Made by a program: the position numbers and the translations under genes. Positions 50,201 to 59,306 of a stretch of DNA of 64,000 nt are shown in pieces. Source of the DNA: Sarcocystis neurona (taxonomy: Eukaryota > Apicomplexa > Conoidasida > Eucoccidiorida > Sarcocystidae); assembly GCA_000727475.1 (NCBI GenBank), contig KL647301.1, positions 2,864,138-2,928,137 on the forward strand, read 5' to 3'. Under the pieces are notes generated by a model, which saw only the letters and a program-made list of their open reading frames with translations, did no database searches and had not been told where the DNA came from. The stretch's first letter is position 1; each line of letters opens with the position of its first letter.

Positions 50201-52971
50201 CACTTCCGCACTTCTGTTGATCGTAGACACAGCGCACCCTGCTGCAGCGGCAGCAGCAGTCGAACAACGCTGCAACAGCAACAGCAGACTTCAAATAGAT
50301 ATACACCTAGCGGTCGTCTACATACACACGTACATGCACGTCATGGTGTGCACCTGCATTTCGCCTCGCCTCTGCAGGACCGACTACTCCTCTCTTCAAG
50401 CACGTCGTCTATCTACACATACGTGTGTGTATATATATCTGCGTACAATAAATACATACAGATACGTATTTCCTTTATAGGATAAAAGAGAAAGGCAGCA
50501 GCAGCAGCAAAGCAGCGGTGTCCAGTGAATCTTCAGCAACTACGCGCGGCCGTGGCCGCTGTAGCGCTCCTCCGCCCACTCGCCGCAACGCGTGGGCGCG
50601 CATCCCCCGCACTATACTTCTCCGCTACAATAAAGGTCCACTGCCCAGCCCCAGCCGCCGCTCTGCTTCCCGAGGTGCGCTTTCTTCTCTCCCAGCTCTC
50701 TCCTTGTGCTTCCCTGCTGCGTTGACGTCACCCACCAACGGGTGCCGAGACAGAGCAGACACGAATGCATACACTTACTTGTGTGTGCGGCACACTGCTG
50801 CAGTGCTGCTGTATCAACGAACGTGTCACCGTCTGTCTCCTTGCGCGTATAGATTAAAAGTAGCTCGGCGTATGCCTCTACGTCTACACACATACGGTAG
50901 CCGCCCCAGCCGCCGCAGTCTACGACGCATCACAGAGGGTTAACCTGTGGCTCCGTCCTGCCTTCCTCTACCGGTACGCCAGTTCACGCAGGTATAGTCA
51001 CACGCGTACATACACGCACTCCCACGCACGGAAACACGTTCGGCTTTCGATATGGAGAAGACATTTGCAATTTCCAGGCTCTCTCCGCCTCCTCTGTACC
51101 TCTTTTCAGTCCCCCACCATTATAGTAAACAGACTACGACTCCTCCTCTTCCCTCCGACCTCCGCCGCCGTCTCATCTACTGCAAGCGACGCGCTCTCTT
51201 CACGTCGACACACATCATACGGACAGATATGCATCCTTTTCTGCTGAAGCTGCACGTCCACAGGCGGCCACGGTCCCCGTGCGACTTTCTCCCCAGCAAC
51301 GGTTTTCCCCACCTACCGGACAGTTTTTGCTCGAATCCTCAAGAGGCACTTGGATCTTTCCTTCCTCTTAACTTCTATCTCTGCCCTGGTCCACCTTTTA
51401 TGCATTTGGTTTGCTAGCGGGTCCTGACCCCTGCAGACGGGGCACTCCCACTCTTCTCCGATGCTGTTCCAGTCCACATCTACGAGACATGCCGGGTGGA
51501 AGCTGTTGGGGCAGAAATCGCAGCCCAGAAGTTTTCCTGGTCTCTGGCACACGTAGCAAGAGGAAGCGTTGACTATACATTCTGACGGTCCTGCAGCGTT
51601 GCCGCCGCCACTGCCGTAAGCGCCGCTGCTGCCGAGGCCGGCGGCGGTCCCTCCCCGGCCCTCGACCGCGGTGGCGCCCCGGAGGCCGCCAACCCCCGGG
51701 GCGCCGCGGCGGCCGAGACGGCGAACTTCATCGCGCTTGAATGCTGCGGGATTACACTCAGGGCAGAACCACTTCTCTTCGTCCGGCTCAATCGTCATCT
51801 TCAAGCAGCTCCGCATGTGGTAACTGTTGGGACAGCCGTCACACAGCAGCAGCCTGTCCTCTGAATCTGCTTCTTTCTTCTTACAAATGAAGCACCTCTC
51901 GTCGTTCTGCATTTCATCTTCTTCTTGCTCTTCTTCGCACTGTGGACACAGCCACTCCCCCTGGATGACGACGCCTCCTCCGCTGCCTCGGGACAAACCA
52001 CACTGCTGCTGCTGCGGCTGCAGCAGCCCTTCCTGCTGCAGGCACTCTAAATGGAAACGCTTCGGACACGCCCCACATTCGACGACATTCTCCTCTCCGC
52101 GCTGCACACCATCGCGACATATATAGCACCACATGCCGCCCCCCCGGCGCCCTACGCGACCCGACGTGCTGCTGCCCGTCCACAAGGTCGACAAATGAAC
52201 GCCTCTATTATTGTTGTTGCTGCTGCTACCGCTGCGGCCCCCGCTGCCGCCGCCACCGCGGCTCGCTGTTGCTGCTCCACAAGATGAATACAACGAGGAA
52301 CTGCTGCTATTACTGCTCCCAGCTCCGCCCTCACGGTACGAGCAGGACGAGCTGCAGCTGCTCGAAGACGGAGATGAAGACGAGGGAGGCGCTGAGCCCG
52401 GATACGGAGACTGAGAAGGACTTCCTCTGCTGCTGTTGATGCTGCTGCTGCTCGTCGACTGTTGACTTGTCGTGCTTGCTGCGGCGGCTGCTGCTGCCTG
52501 TCGCTCCGCCTGCGCACGCAAACGCGAAGACACGAACTGGAAAGTCGGCGGCGTTACACTTGCCCTACTCTTCTCTCCTGCAGTAGCAGGAGTATCCGCA
52601 GGGGCTGCTCCTGTTGCCATCCCACCTGCTCGCCCTGGCGGAGCGCCATCTGCAGCGGAAGCTCCTACAGCTGCAACGTCTCCCTCTAATACGGTCGCTC
52701 CTCCTTCTGGCGTTGCAGCGGTCGCTGCAGGAGCTGCTGCGGACACGGCAGTAGCAGCATCGACAGTCGCCGCCTCGGCATCGGTGCAAGGCGAACAGTC
52801 TCGAACTTCAGCAGCAAGGCGCAGGCTACTTCTGGTGCTGCCACGCTGCTGCTGCTGCTGAGGCAGCGGACTTCCGCTGCCGCTGCGTGACGCCCGGCCA
52901 CTGCTCTGCTGCACCGAACGCGGGCAGCTACCGACGCGGCTGCTGCTGCCGCTAGTAACAGGTGAAGCCAT
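29224..52971 (-). CDS. ISWI-like SNF2 chromatin-remodelling ATPase with five PHD fingers, about 2,727 residues
   Basis: DNA-dependent ATPase expected to slide or space nucleosomes in the nucleus. Exons: 52971-51317, 50114-50023, 49149-49016 (tentative), 48393-48239, 46575-46433, 45378-45181, 43941-43834, 42904-42103, 40580-40355, 39166-37425, 35579-35388, 34485-34392, 33269-33123, 32716-31956 and 30958-29224. The sum is 8,184 nt, exactly divisible by three. Junctions rebuild helicase motifs: [12 protein letters not shown] (I), [10 protein letters not shown] (II), [10 protein letters not shown] (III), LLVFTQF (IV), [10 protein letters not shown] (V), DR|AHRIGQQ (VI). The Walker lysine and the DEAH box are intact. 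PHD fingers lie near residues 279-345, 359-403 and 470-513; two more start near 2,160. [19 protein letters not shown] resembles ISWI most. PHD-bearing ISWI-type proteins are known in Plasmodium. Low-complexity insertions interrupt the helicase. The start is the ATG giving MASPVTSG; an upstream non-coding exon is possible. Confidence 0.92.
30620..30930 (-). other. C-terminal tandem PHD / C5HCH fingers of the remodeller
   Basis: [10 protein letters not shown] starts the first finger, with [19 protein letters not shown] and [19 protein letters not shown] bridging to the second, which has [21 protein letters not shown]. This close-packed pair, with W-x-C-x2-H-x-C-x2-C, resembles the C-terminal PHD-C5HCH pair of NSD-type methyltransferases. 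Downstream are more isolated Cys pairs ([12 protein letters not shown] and [20 protein letters not shown]) that may bind zinc. Confidence 0.75.
37560..39060 (-). other. Roughly 500-residue Ala/Glu/Gln-rich insertion before helicase motif IV
   Basis: Exon 39166-37425 starts [20 protein letters not shown], passes through long Ala/Gly/Glu/Gln-rich sequence with a [13 protein letters not shown] patch, and resumes the helicase fold at [20 protein letters not shown]. The preceding exon ends with [14 protein letters not shown], the helix that normally sits only some tens of residues before motif IV. The insertion is therefore inside lobe 2. Confidence 0.85.
40599..40614 (-). repeat. (UG)n tract 17 nt upstream of remodeller exon 9 acceptor
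   Basis: About eight CA units on the plus strand, read as UGUGUG in the transcript, directly upstream of the 3' splice site at 40,582-40,581. Confidence 0.8.
42340..42735 (-). other. Gln/Gly/Ser/Ala low-complexity insertion in helicase lobe 1
   Basis: Lies between the segment ending [13 protein letters not shown] and [19 protein letters not shown]. It begins with glutamine runs coded by CAG on the coding strand and continues with glycine, serine and alanine runs. The flanking sequence aligns with the normal SNF2 order, so this is an expansion within the domain rather than a domain border. Confidence 0.85.
45388..45402 (-). repeat. (UG)n tract 8 nt upstream of remodeller exon 6 acceptor
   Basis: CA repeat on the plus strand abutting the TATATAG acceptor at 45,380-45,379. 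Confidence 0.8.
46111..46137. repeat. (CA)n microsatellite in intron 5
   Basis: Interrupted CA run on the plus strand within the intron between remodeller exons 5 and 6, immediately before a minisatellite. Confidence 0.85.
46140..46425. repeat. Minisatellite, units of about 35-45 bp, in intron 5
   Basis: About seven degenerate tandem copies whose shared core reads approximately GGCTCAGTA-G-AAGAGAAA followed by an ACA-rich spacer. Copies start near 46,145, 46,181, 46,217, 46,250, 46,283, 46,323 and 46,393. Confidence 0.7.
46362..46378 (-). repeat. Duplicate of the exon 5 3' end and donor inside the intron
   Basis: The 17 bp at 46,431-46,447, which code the ADEMG end of exon 5 and the first base pair of its donor, are repeated exactly 69 bp into the intron. 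The copy is followed by GTGTCT instead of GTATGT on the coding strand, so a decoy donor in the same frame is present. Confidence 0.85.
46627..46645 (-). repeat. (UG)n tract 50 nt upstream of remodeller exon 5 acceptor
   Basis: CA repeat on the plus strand upstream of the CTGCAG acceptor at 46,577-46,576. Confidence 0.8.
48434..48451 (-). repeat. (UG)n tract 39 nt upstream of remodeller exon 4 acceptor
   Basis: CA repeat on the plus strand upstream of the TTGCAG acceptor at 48,395-48,394. Confidence 0.8.
49182..49199 (-). repeat. (UG)n tract 31 nt upstream of remodeller exon 3 acceptor
   Basis: CA repeat on the plus strand upstream of the tentative acceptor at 49,151-49,150; its presence supports that exon. 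Confidence 0.75.
51430..52140 (-). other. Three N-terminal PHD fingers of the remodeller
   Basis: Finger 1 starts WCYICRDG, has [13 protein letters not shown] and ends WLCPQC. Finger 2 starts CFICKKKEA, has [13 protein letters not shown] and ends WFCPEC. Finger 3 starts [13 protein letters not shown], has [10 protein letters not shown] and ends WECPVC. Each keeps the Cys4-His-Cys3 ligands. A Gly/Arg-rich linker separates fingers 2 and 3. PHD fingers usually read histone H3 tails, so histone targeting is inferred. Confidence 0.9.
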
Positions 52972-54100
52972 GTCCTGCTGCAGGTAGTTCACTCGGTGCC
53001 GCTAACCGTCTCCTCTCCTGCACTCCCTGCTGTTCCCGTCCATATGTGCTGCGCGTGCTCGTGCACCAGCTGCCGCTGTTGTTGCTGTGATCAGCTGCTG
53101 CAGGACCGTGCTGCTTCTGCTGTTGCTGCAACTCCACTGCAAGGGAAGTACCTTCGCAACTTCTCTCCTTTGTCCTGCAGCAGCAGCTGCTGCGCATCGC
53201 TTCCTTTTCGCACTCCGCACCTCCTGTGACGAAAAAGTGAGCTGTTGCTGCTGTTGCATCTGCGGCTGCTGCTGCTCAGTCTGTTACCTCACGCTACGCT
53301 GCTGCATACGTCGGTACGCAGCAGCGCCGCCTCGCATGACGACTTCGAGCCCAGTCACGGTCACAGCCCACACTTACCGAACGCGGCCTGCTGGGGCTTT
53401 TTAACCTCGCAGATCCCCAGCACCGGGCCCACAGAAAAGTAGTTGCCATACAAATATAGCGCGGAATACCTAAACCGGGCACCGGCTCGGTGCGTACACA
53501 TGGGATGCAACAACGGTGCGGAGATCGATGAAACGCACCTCCATCTATTGCCGTACACTGTATAAACAAGTGAAAAAAGTGTGCAGCCACATACGAGGAG
53601 CCACGCACACCTCTATCCAACGTTTACTGTACGGACACAGTCGAGTATTCAATTACAAAATTGAGCATTCTCCGATTTACGCGCAATCCAGGCGCACGTA
53701 CACATCCAGTGCACACATCTTTAACAAATATTATTATGGAATGCCACAAGACAGCTCGTCTTAAGAGGCAAAACACACAACGTAGCAAGAGAGGATAAGT
53801 GACACATTACCAGCACAATCCGATGAGGGGACGAGGAAGGGATGTGCTATACGTTCCTCTAGATGTGGACAGGTGTGAAAGCCTGTAGACGATGCAAACT
53901 GCTGGTACTGCTGCACGAAAACTACACTTTTACTCAAAAGTTTGTTCGACGGGTGCGGGTGAAGACGCAGCTTCTGACGTCCGTGCACAAGGCGTTCCCG
54001 GCGTTTGTAGACTGCCAGGCAAATTTCTTGAAAATACGGTGTTGCTGCCTAAAGTGATTTGTCGATACGGCAAATCAACATCAACTACAGCCGAAGATAA
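52972..54100. other. Upstream region of the remodeller gene
   Basis: From 52,972 to about 53,300 the coding strand is CAG-rich with several frames but also stops, consistent with 5' UTR. No TATA-like or other promoter motif can be called with confidence. From 53.4 to 54.1 kb I see no gene. Confidence 0.35.
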
Positions 54101-57100
54101 GGCTCCAACAGCACCTGGCAAGTCCCGGCGGTAAAACACGGGTAGCACCTGTTACAGTGGAAAAGTAGTATGTTGGCGCTGGTTGAAAGAGAAGCAGGAA
54201 CAACACTGGTAGCGTTACTCGATGAGTTACACAGCATGGATGAAGCAACAGCAGCAGACGGGAGTGCGGAAGTACAGAGGCGGGAAACACGGCGGAACAA
54301 CAAAGAGAAACACCACAAGCAACACAGGCCGCCACTTGAGCGTGAAACCAGTAAGCGGTTGAACAAACACCCACACGACATGACGGGGATCCAACCGTCC
54401 GAGTCCACCGTGACAACGGAACGGGGACAACAGAAGGGACAGCAGCACCAGCGGCAGAGCTGGCGCTGCAAACGCGAACGAAAGCAGCAGCTAGGGAAGG
54501 AGAAACAGCCGCTGGTAGGAAAGAATAGCACCAGCCAGACGGTGGAACTTGACTTGCGGCAGAAAGGCGGCACCGGAAGACGGGGGGCCGGTTGCTAGGA
54601 AGAAAGCTGTGCATGAATGGCGGATTTCTCGGTACAACACCGTAAGGTCTGACTGGGATACGGAGGGAGAGAAAGGATAAGGGAAGGCGTGCACGGGAAA
54701 AAAGACAGTTCCTGAAGTAGTGTAGGGTAAAAGTGAAACTAGAACTCTATTCGGGAAAAAAAAACAGGTCTGAAATTGATTCAACGGAGGAGAAAAAAAA
54801 TCTTGTCAAGGCTCCGTGGTGGAAGTATTCGCGCAGGGAGATCAGCAGGGGCGTTGCTGCGGGAAGAATCACGTAGGCGAAGCAACTGCTCGAGTACTCA
54901 TCCACGGAAGCAACCCATAAAGGCAGATAGAGGGAAACCCGTCTTTGCTCCTGCTGTATCCTCCGGTGTTGCTACTACCGCTGAATAAGACGTTATCAGG
55001 CCGTCCAGCGCTACTTACAGCAAAAACGGAACCCTGCAGCCTCTCGGTGTCCACGACGAAAAAAGATAAGCTGCAGCAGCTGCTGCTCAGTAAGAGCTGA
55101 GGACCTGCTGCAACAGAGGAGGGGAGGAGGAGGAGGAGGACGAAAGCACCTGCAACAGCAAGGTGAGAGTTCCAACAGCAGTAGCTGCTGCTACTGCTGT
55201 TGCTGCACTACCTCTCTCTGTTGCGCACGCGCGCTGACCTTCAGTTACAGCAGTTGCAGCAGCAGCACGGCACGGCATTGTAGACTCCGCCAGCCCTTCT
55301 TCTTGGTGCTCGCAGCCCTACCACCGTCACGCAGGAACAGGAACACGTGCTGCTGTTGTTGCCGTCGCTGCTGCGGCTGCCGTTGCTCCTGCTGCTCCTG
55401 TTCTGTTGCAAGGCACGCGGCAAGGCAAAAGAAGAGTTCAGCGCTGCACGCAGGGCACGAGAGTGGGGGGGAGGGCGCGGGGGGAGCTGTTGCTGGTTTC
55501 AGCTTGAAGCAAAGAGAAATACACAGAAATGCACGGACACATAGAGAAGAGAACTGTCGCTGCAGAAAGGTCTGTGCTAAAAGTGCTGGTGGGAGAGTAG
55601 CAACATCCTTCCACGCGGCAGCAGTAGCAGCAGCAGCAACACGTGCACCTCTCTGCTTTGGAGGGGCCGAGGGCTACACCAGCAACAGCTACTGCAGCAG
55701 CAGCAGCAGGAGCAGGGAACCGCTGCGCCACGAGCAGCAGGAACAGTGACACCAGTGACACCAGCAGTACAGCACCAAGGATAGCACCCGCAACAATCGT
55801 GTGAGCAGCTGTAGCAGCACCACGCAGGAGAAGCACAGCCCCAGCAGGACTAGTCGGCGTAGTACCAGTATTTGTCACAACGCCAGAGAGGGCAACGGCA
55901 GGAGGTGTCACCAGTTAGGGGCAAGCTGCCACCACTCGTTTTACGTTATGTACAATGACACAGGCTTGTAAATGTACTACGTACACCGTTGTTACAGTCT
56001 CTAGCAACGCGTCGCTGAGCCACAGCAGCAACAGCAGCAGGAAACGCAGCAGCCGCACAAGCAGCAGCAGCAGCAGCAGCAGCAAAAGCAACAGCAGCTG
56101 CAGCAAGTGATCCACAGCAGTATGCCGCTAGAAGTGTCGCTAGTAGGAGGAGCTGCATCGGCAGAACAGCCGCGACAGTACCAGCGGCATCAACAGCAGC
56201 AAGACGAGTCTAAACAGCCTAGCACCTCCCACCGTCCGTACCTCTTTGTACGGAAGATGAAGTTTATCTTCATCCACAGAGTCCGAGCCGTTAAGTAAAG
56301 AGGAAGCAAGCGACCGCAGCAGCAGCAGCACTAGCGGGCCTCTGCTGACGCTGACGCTGTGTAGTGCCCGCAGGTTTGATGCACCACGCAGCTACAAGAG
56401 GAGGAGCAGTAGCGACAGCAAGGAGAGGAGGGAATCCGCGGCTGCAGGAGAAGCACGGACAGCTGGCGGAGGAAGTGGCACGCGCGGAGGAGAAGGCGAA
56501 GACGAGGAGCAGGGGAGAATGAAGGCGAGCACGGCAGAGCACGGGTGCTCTCAGTTGCCTTCTTCGGGCAGCGACTCAGCAGCAGCGGTAGAAATAGGAA
56601 GACACAGGAGCAGGGGCAGCAGCACCAGCTGCCCCATTTTCTAGTTACGTGCCACTTGCACGGGGTGGCCAGGCAGATTATACAGAAACAACTATTTTAA
56701 AGTCTGCATCGGTGGAGAAGTGTGGATCCTCATCGAGCTGCACTTCCACGAAGAGTGCAGCAGCTCCAGGAGGCGCACGAGATAGGAAAGATATCCGCTA
56801 CAGATGCTGCCAGTACTGCTGCTGCTGCTGCTCCGAAGGGAGAGAGAGCACGGGCAACCCCGCACACATCCCCGCGTGCCACAGCTGATGCGACAGCAGC
56901 AGCAGCGAAATCAGAAGCAGTAACAGCAATAACAGTAACGTCCATACCCAATAGCTCGTGCACTCCCTGGTGTACGACTCCAGCACACACCTGGTAGGGA
57001 TACAGTCCTCCTTCTTGCTGCTGAGGCTGGCCGAAGACTCCGCAGCACTGCTGAAGGCTGTACTACTCGCTTCTGCTGTACGCGTCCTGCTGTGTACCAC

Positions 57101-59306
57101 CCGCTGCCGCGTGATCCGCTGGCGGTTCCGCCCCGTTGCTGTTGCCTGTTTGTGGTACTGCTGGTGCCTCTGACCACAGTGTTGCTGCATGTGGTGTTCT
57201 CTACGTCGGCCACGCCTACCCTCTCGTCTGTATATCAATGGCAGGATGCCACGTCTACCTGCAGTACGGGGGTCGATGTGCACACTTGCGCATCACCCTC
57301 ATGCTTTCTGCCACTGTACGCACGTTGCCGGACACAACTACTCTAAGCGTACTTGTCGGTAAACATCTCGTGGTGCCAATGGGCTCAGCTGCATGTACGG
57401 GTAAAATTCAGGACAGCTCAACAATGAGACCCTTCACTTTTCGCACACTACAGATGTCGGCTGCTATGAATCCTTGACTGTCTGAGCTACCAGGACGAAC
57501 GGAGTAATTTCCAGCGTACGGGCTGACGCAGCATCTTACGGGGCATACAGATCGATTGTTGGTACAGGTGTATCCGCTCCCTGAGCGCGTCAAGTGGTGT
57601 TCTGTCGGCTGTGTACACCCATCGCATGACGCTTAGCCTTTTGCCGTAGTCGCTTGTTGTAGTTTGCACACACACAGGCCGGTGAACACTAAAGCGGTGC
57701 ACGATAACTACACGTTTATGTGTATGTATATGTGTATATAACAGCGCGATGCAAGCAAAATGTTGACCAGGTATTACCAGAGGCACACGTATGCCATGCT
57801 GTAATGGAGAACCTAGGGAGTAGTCTTCTGACTGCAAGGAGCGCTTGTGCGAGCAGCATCGCGTGTGAGAGAGTCCCTGTTTCACCCTCATGACGTATTC
57901 AGTTGCCTACATGCCTAAGGCCGAAAGAGGGCTCCACATGAAGTGTCTTCCATCGAGGTAGAAGTGACTCGTTTGAGGAGACACAGGAGTGCCTGGGCCA
58001 CCAGGTAATTCACAGTTACTGTTCCACCACAGTGCCACAGCATGAAAGCACCTGTGAAAGTGCGTGGTTCGGCGGAGGAGAGAGAGGAGTGCGTGGCCAC
58101 TTGGAGACTCCCAGTCACCGCTCTAATGGCAGTGCCACCGCATGAAAGCATCTGCCCAGTACGCAATGATATGCGATGATAGTTTGACTCCGTGTTTGTT
58201 AGCACGTACATTTGTATGCGAATGCGTGTGTGTGTATATCGTATACAGGGAGAGCTATATGCATGAGAGAGATCCACGGGCGCCGACGGCGCAAGTGGAC
58301 ACAACTGAAGTGATCTGTGGTTGCATGGAATGACCTTAAGAGTGGGCACCGCCGGGGATTCCGAGATAGAGCAGGTAGCGTGGCTCTGTGCTGGCATCCA
58401 CTCGTCAAACACTGCTCCTCCAAGGGTGTTGCTGCTGCACTTCGAATTACAGACGTCGCAGTCAGCGACGGAAATTCGTTACGTTTGTTCTACGTGGGGT
58501 AGTGGCTCCTGGTTCTCAGCCTGCTGCCGCTGCAGCTTCTCGTGAAAGGGCTGTTGTTCCTCAACCGAGGGCCGTGGCACCGCTGCTGTGGTGGTCTTGC
58601 TGCTGCCGCCGCTGCTGCCCCTCTCTTGGAGATTGTTGCTGCTGATGCTCCTGTTGATGTTGCTGCCTCAATTGTTATACTTCTACTGCGTGCTGTCACT
58701 GAAGATGCTGCGTGGTCCTTCTGTACTGGTGACCTGCCATCGGTAGTGACACTTCTGATGCCCGCGCTGTCGCTGCTGCTGCCGCTGGTAATTTCGAGAC
58801 GAGTATTAGCAGTAGGACTACAACCACTACTGGTATTACCTACAGTAGGTCTACTACTGTCACTATTGTGGGACTACCGGGGGAACAGTGGAACTGCTGG
58901 CACTGTCGCGGCTGCTCCTTGGCTGCTTTGGAGTCACCGCCTCCCACTCCACGGCCTCTTTCTGCTTTCCTGATACTTCCGTTATCAAAGACAACGGGAC
59001 AGCATTTTCCAGTAAAAGGAGTCCGACTCCTTGTCAGACGAAAAACGCTTAGCCTTGCCAAGCTGCGGGAAGCACGTTTGAAACCAGTGATGCCGCAGTA
59101 ATTCTGTCTACACGCAAAGACGTGTTTTGGCGTTTCACGCTTTATTGCGTAACAAATCTACACATATACACTGAGATCTGTGCATCTGGGATTACGTCTA
59201 CATGCTCTTATTCCAAATTTATGCATGATGTCCACATCTACCTCTTTATCTATCTGCATGACCTTCTCTAGCTCGTGCGACTGCGCAGAACAATGTATTT
59301 GAACAG
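54101..59306. repeat. CAG/CTG-rich block without a supportable gene
   Basis: GCAGCA triplets dominate the plus strand from 54.2 to about 56.9 kb. Polarity flips to CTGCTG from about 57.0 kb and again strongly at 58.4-58.9 kb. Open frames here are mostly poly-Ala/Cys/Leu/Gln translations of the repeats. Two have some protein character: a plus-strand 142-codon frame at 54,170-54,598 (charged, ERETSKRLNKHPHD) and a minus-strand frame at 55,438-55,911 with a hydrophobic segment like a membrane span (IVAGAILGAVLLVSLVSLFL). Neither has a recognisable domain, and either could be a by-product of base composition. Confidence 0.4.
57980..58160. repeat. Degenerate tandem duplication, about 105-bp unit
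   Basis: A segment ending CAGTGCCACAGCATGAAAGC (about 58,030-58,049) recurs as CAGTGCCACCGCATGAAAGC (about 58,129-58,148). Matching upstream pieces (GAGTGCCTGGGCCACC and GAGTGCGTGGCCAC) lie before each copy. Confidence 0.65.

Larger units (their letters stand above)
42905..51316 (-). other. Introns of the 5' half of the remodeller gene
   Basis: Introns lie at 42905-43833, 43942-45180, 45379-46432, 46576-48238, 48394-49015, 49150-50022 and 50115-51316. They carry CAG-rich stretches on the plus strand (CTG on the transcribed RNA), CA/TG microsatellites next to acceptors and a minisatellite at 46.14-46.42 kb. No nested gene is supported. Confidence 0.7.

Noticed and set aside
51313..51317. In-frame stop right after PHD finger 3 as the end of a short PHD-only protein
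   Set aside because: The stop overlaps a strong donor (CCG|GTAGGT). The next exon at 50,114 restores frame and leads on to the helicase.
54170..54598. 142-codon plus-strand charged frame as a gene
   Set aside because: It starts with a plausible Met and has few repeats, but it has no motif, no splice partners and an overlapping frame of equal length on the other strand. Mentioned in the block description only.
55915..56158. Minus-strand frame starting MQLLLLATLLAAYCC, resembling a secretory signal peptide
   Set aside because: It is a direct translation of CTG/GCA repeats, with no following domain, splice site or conserved residue.
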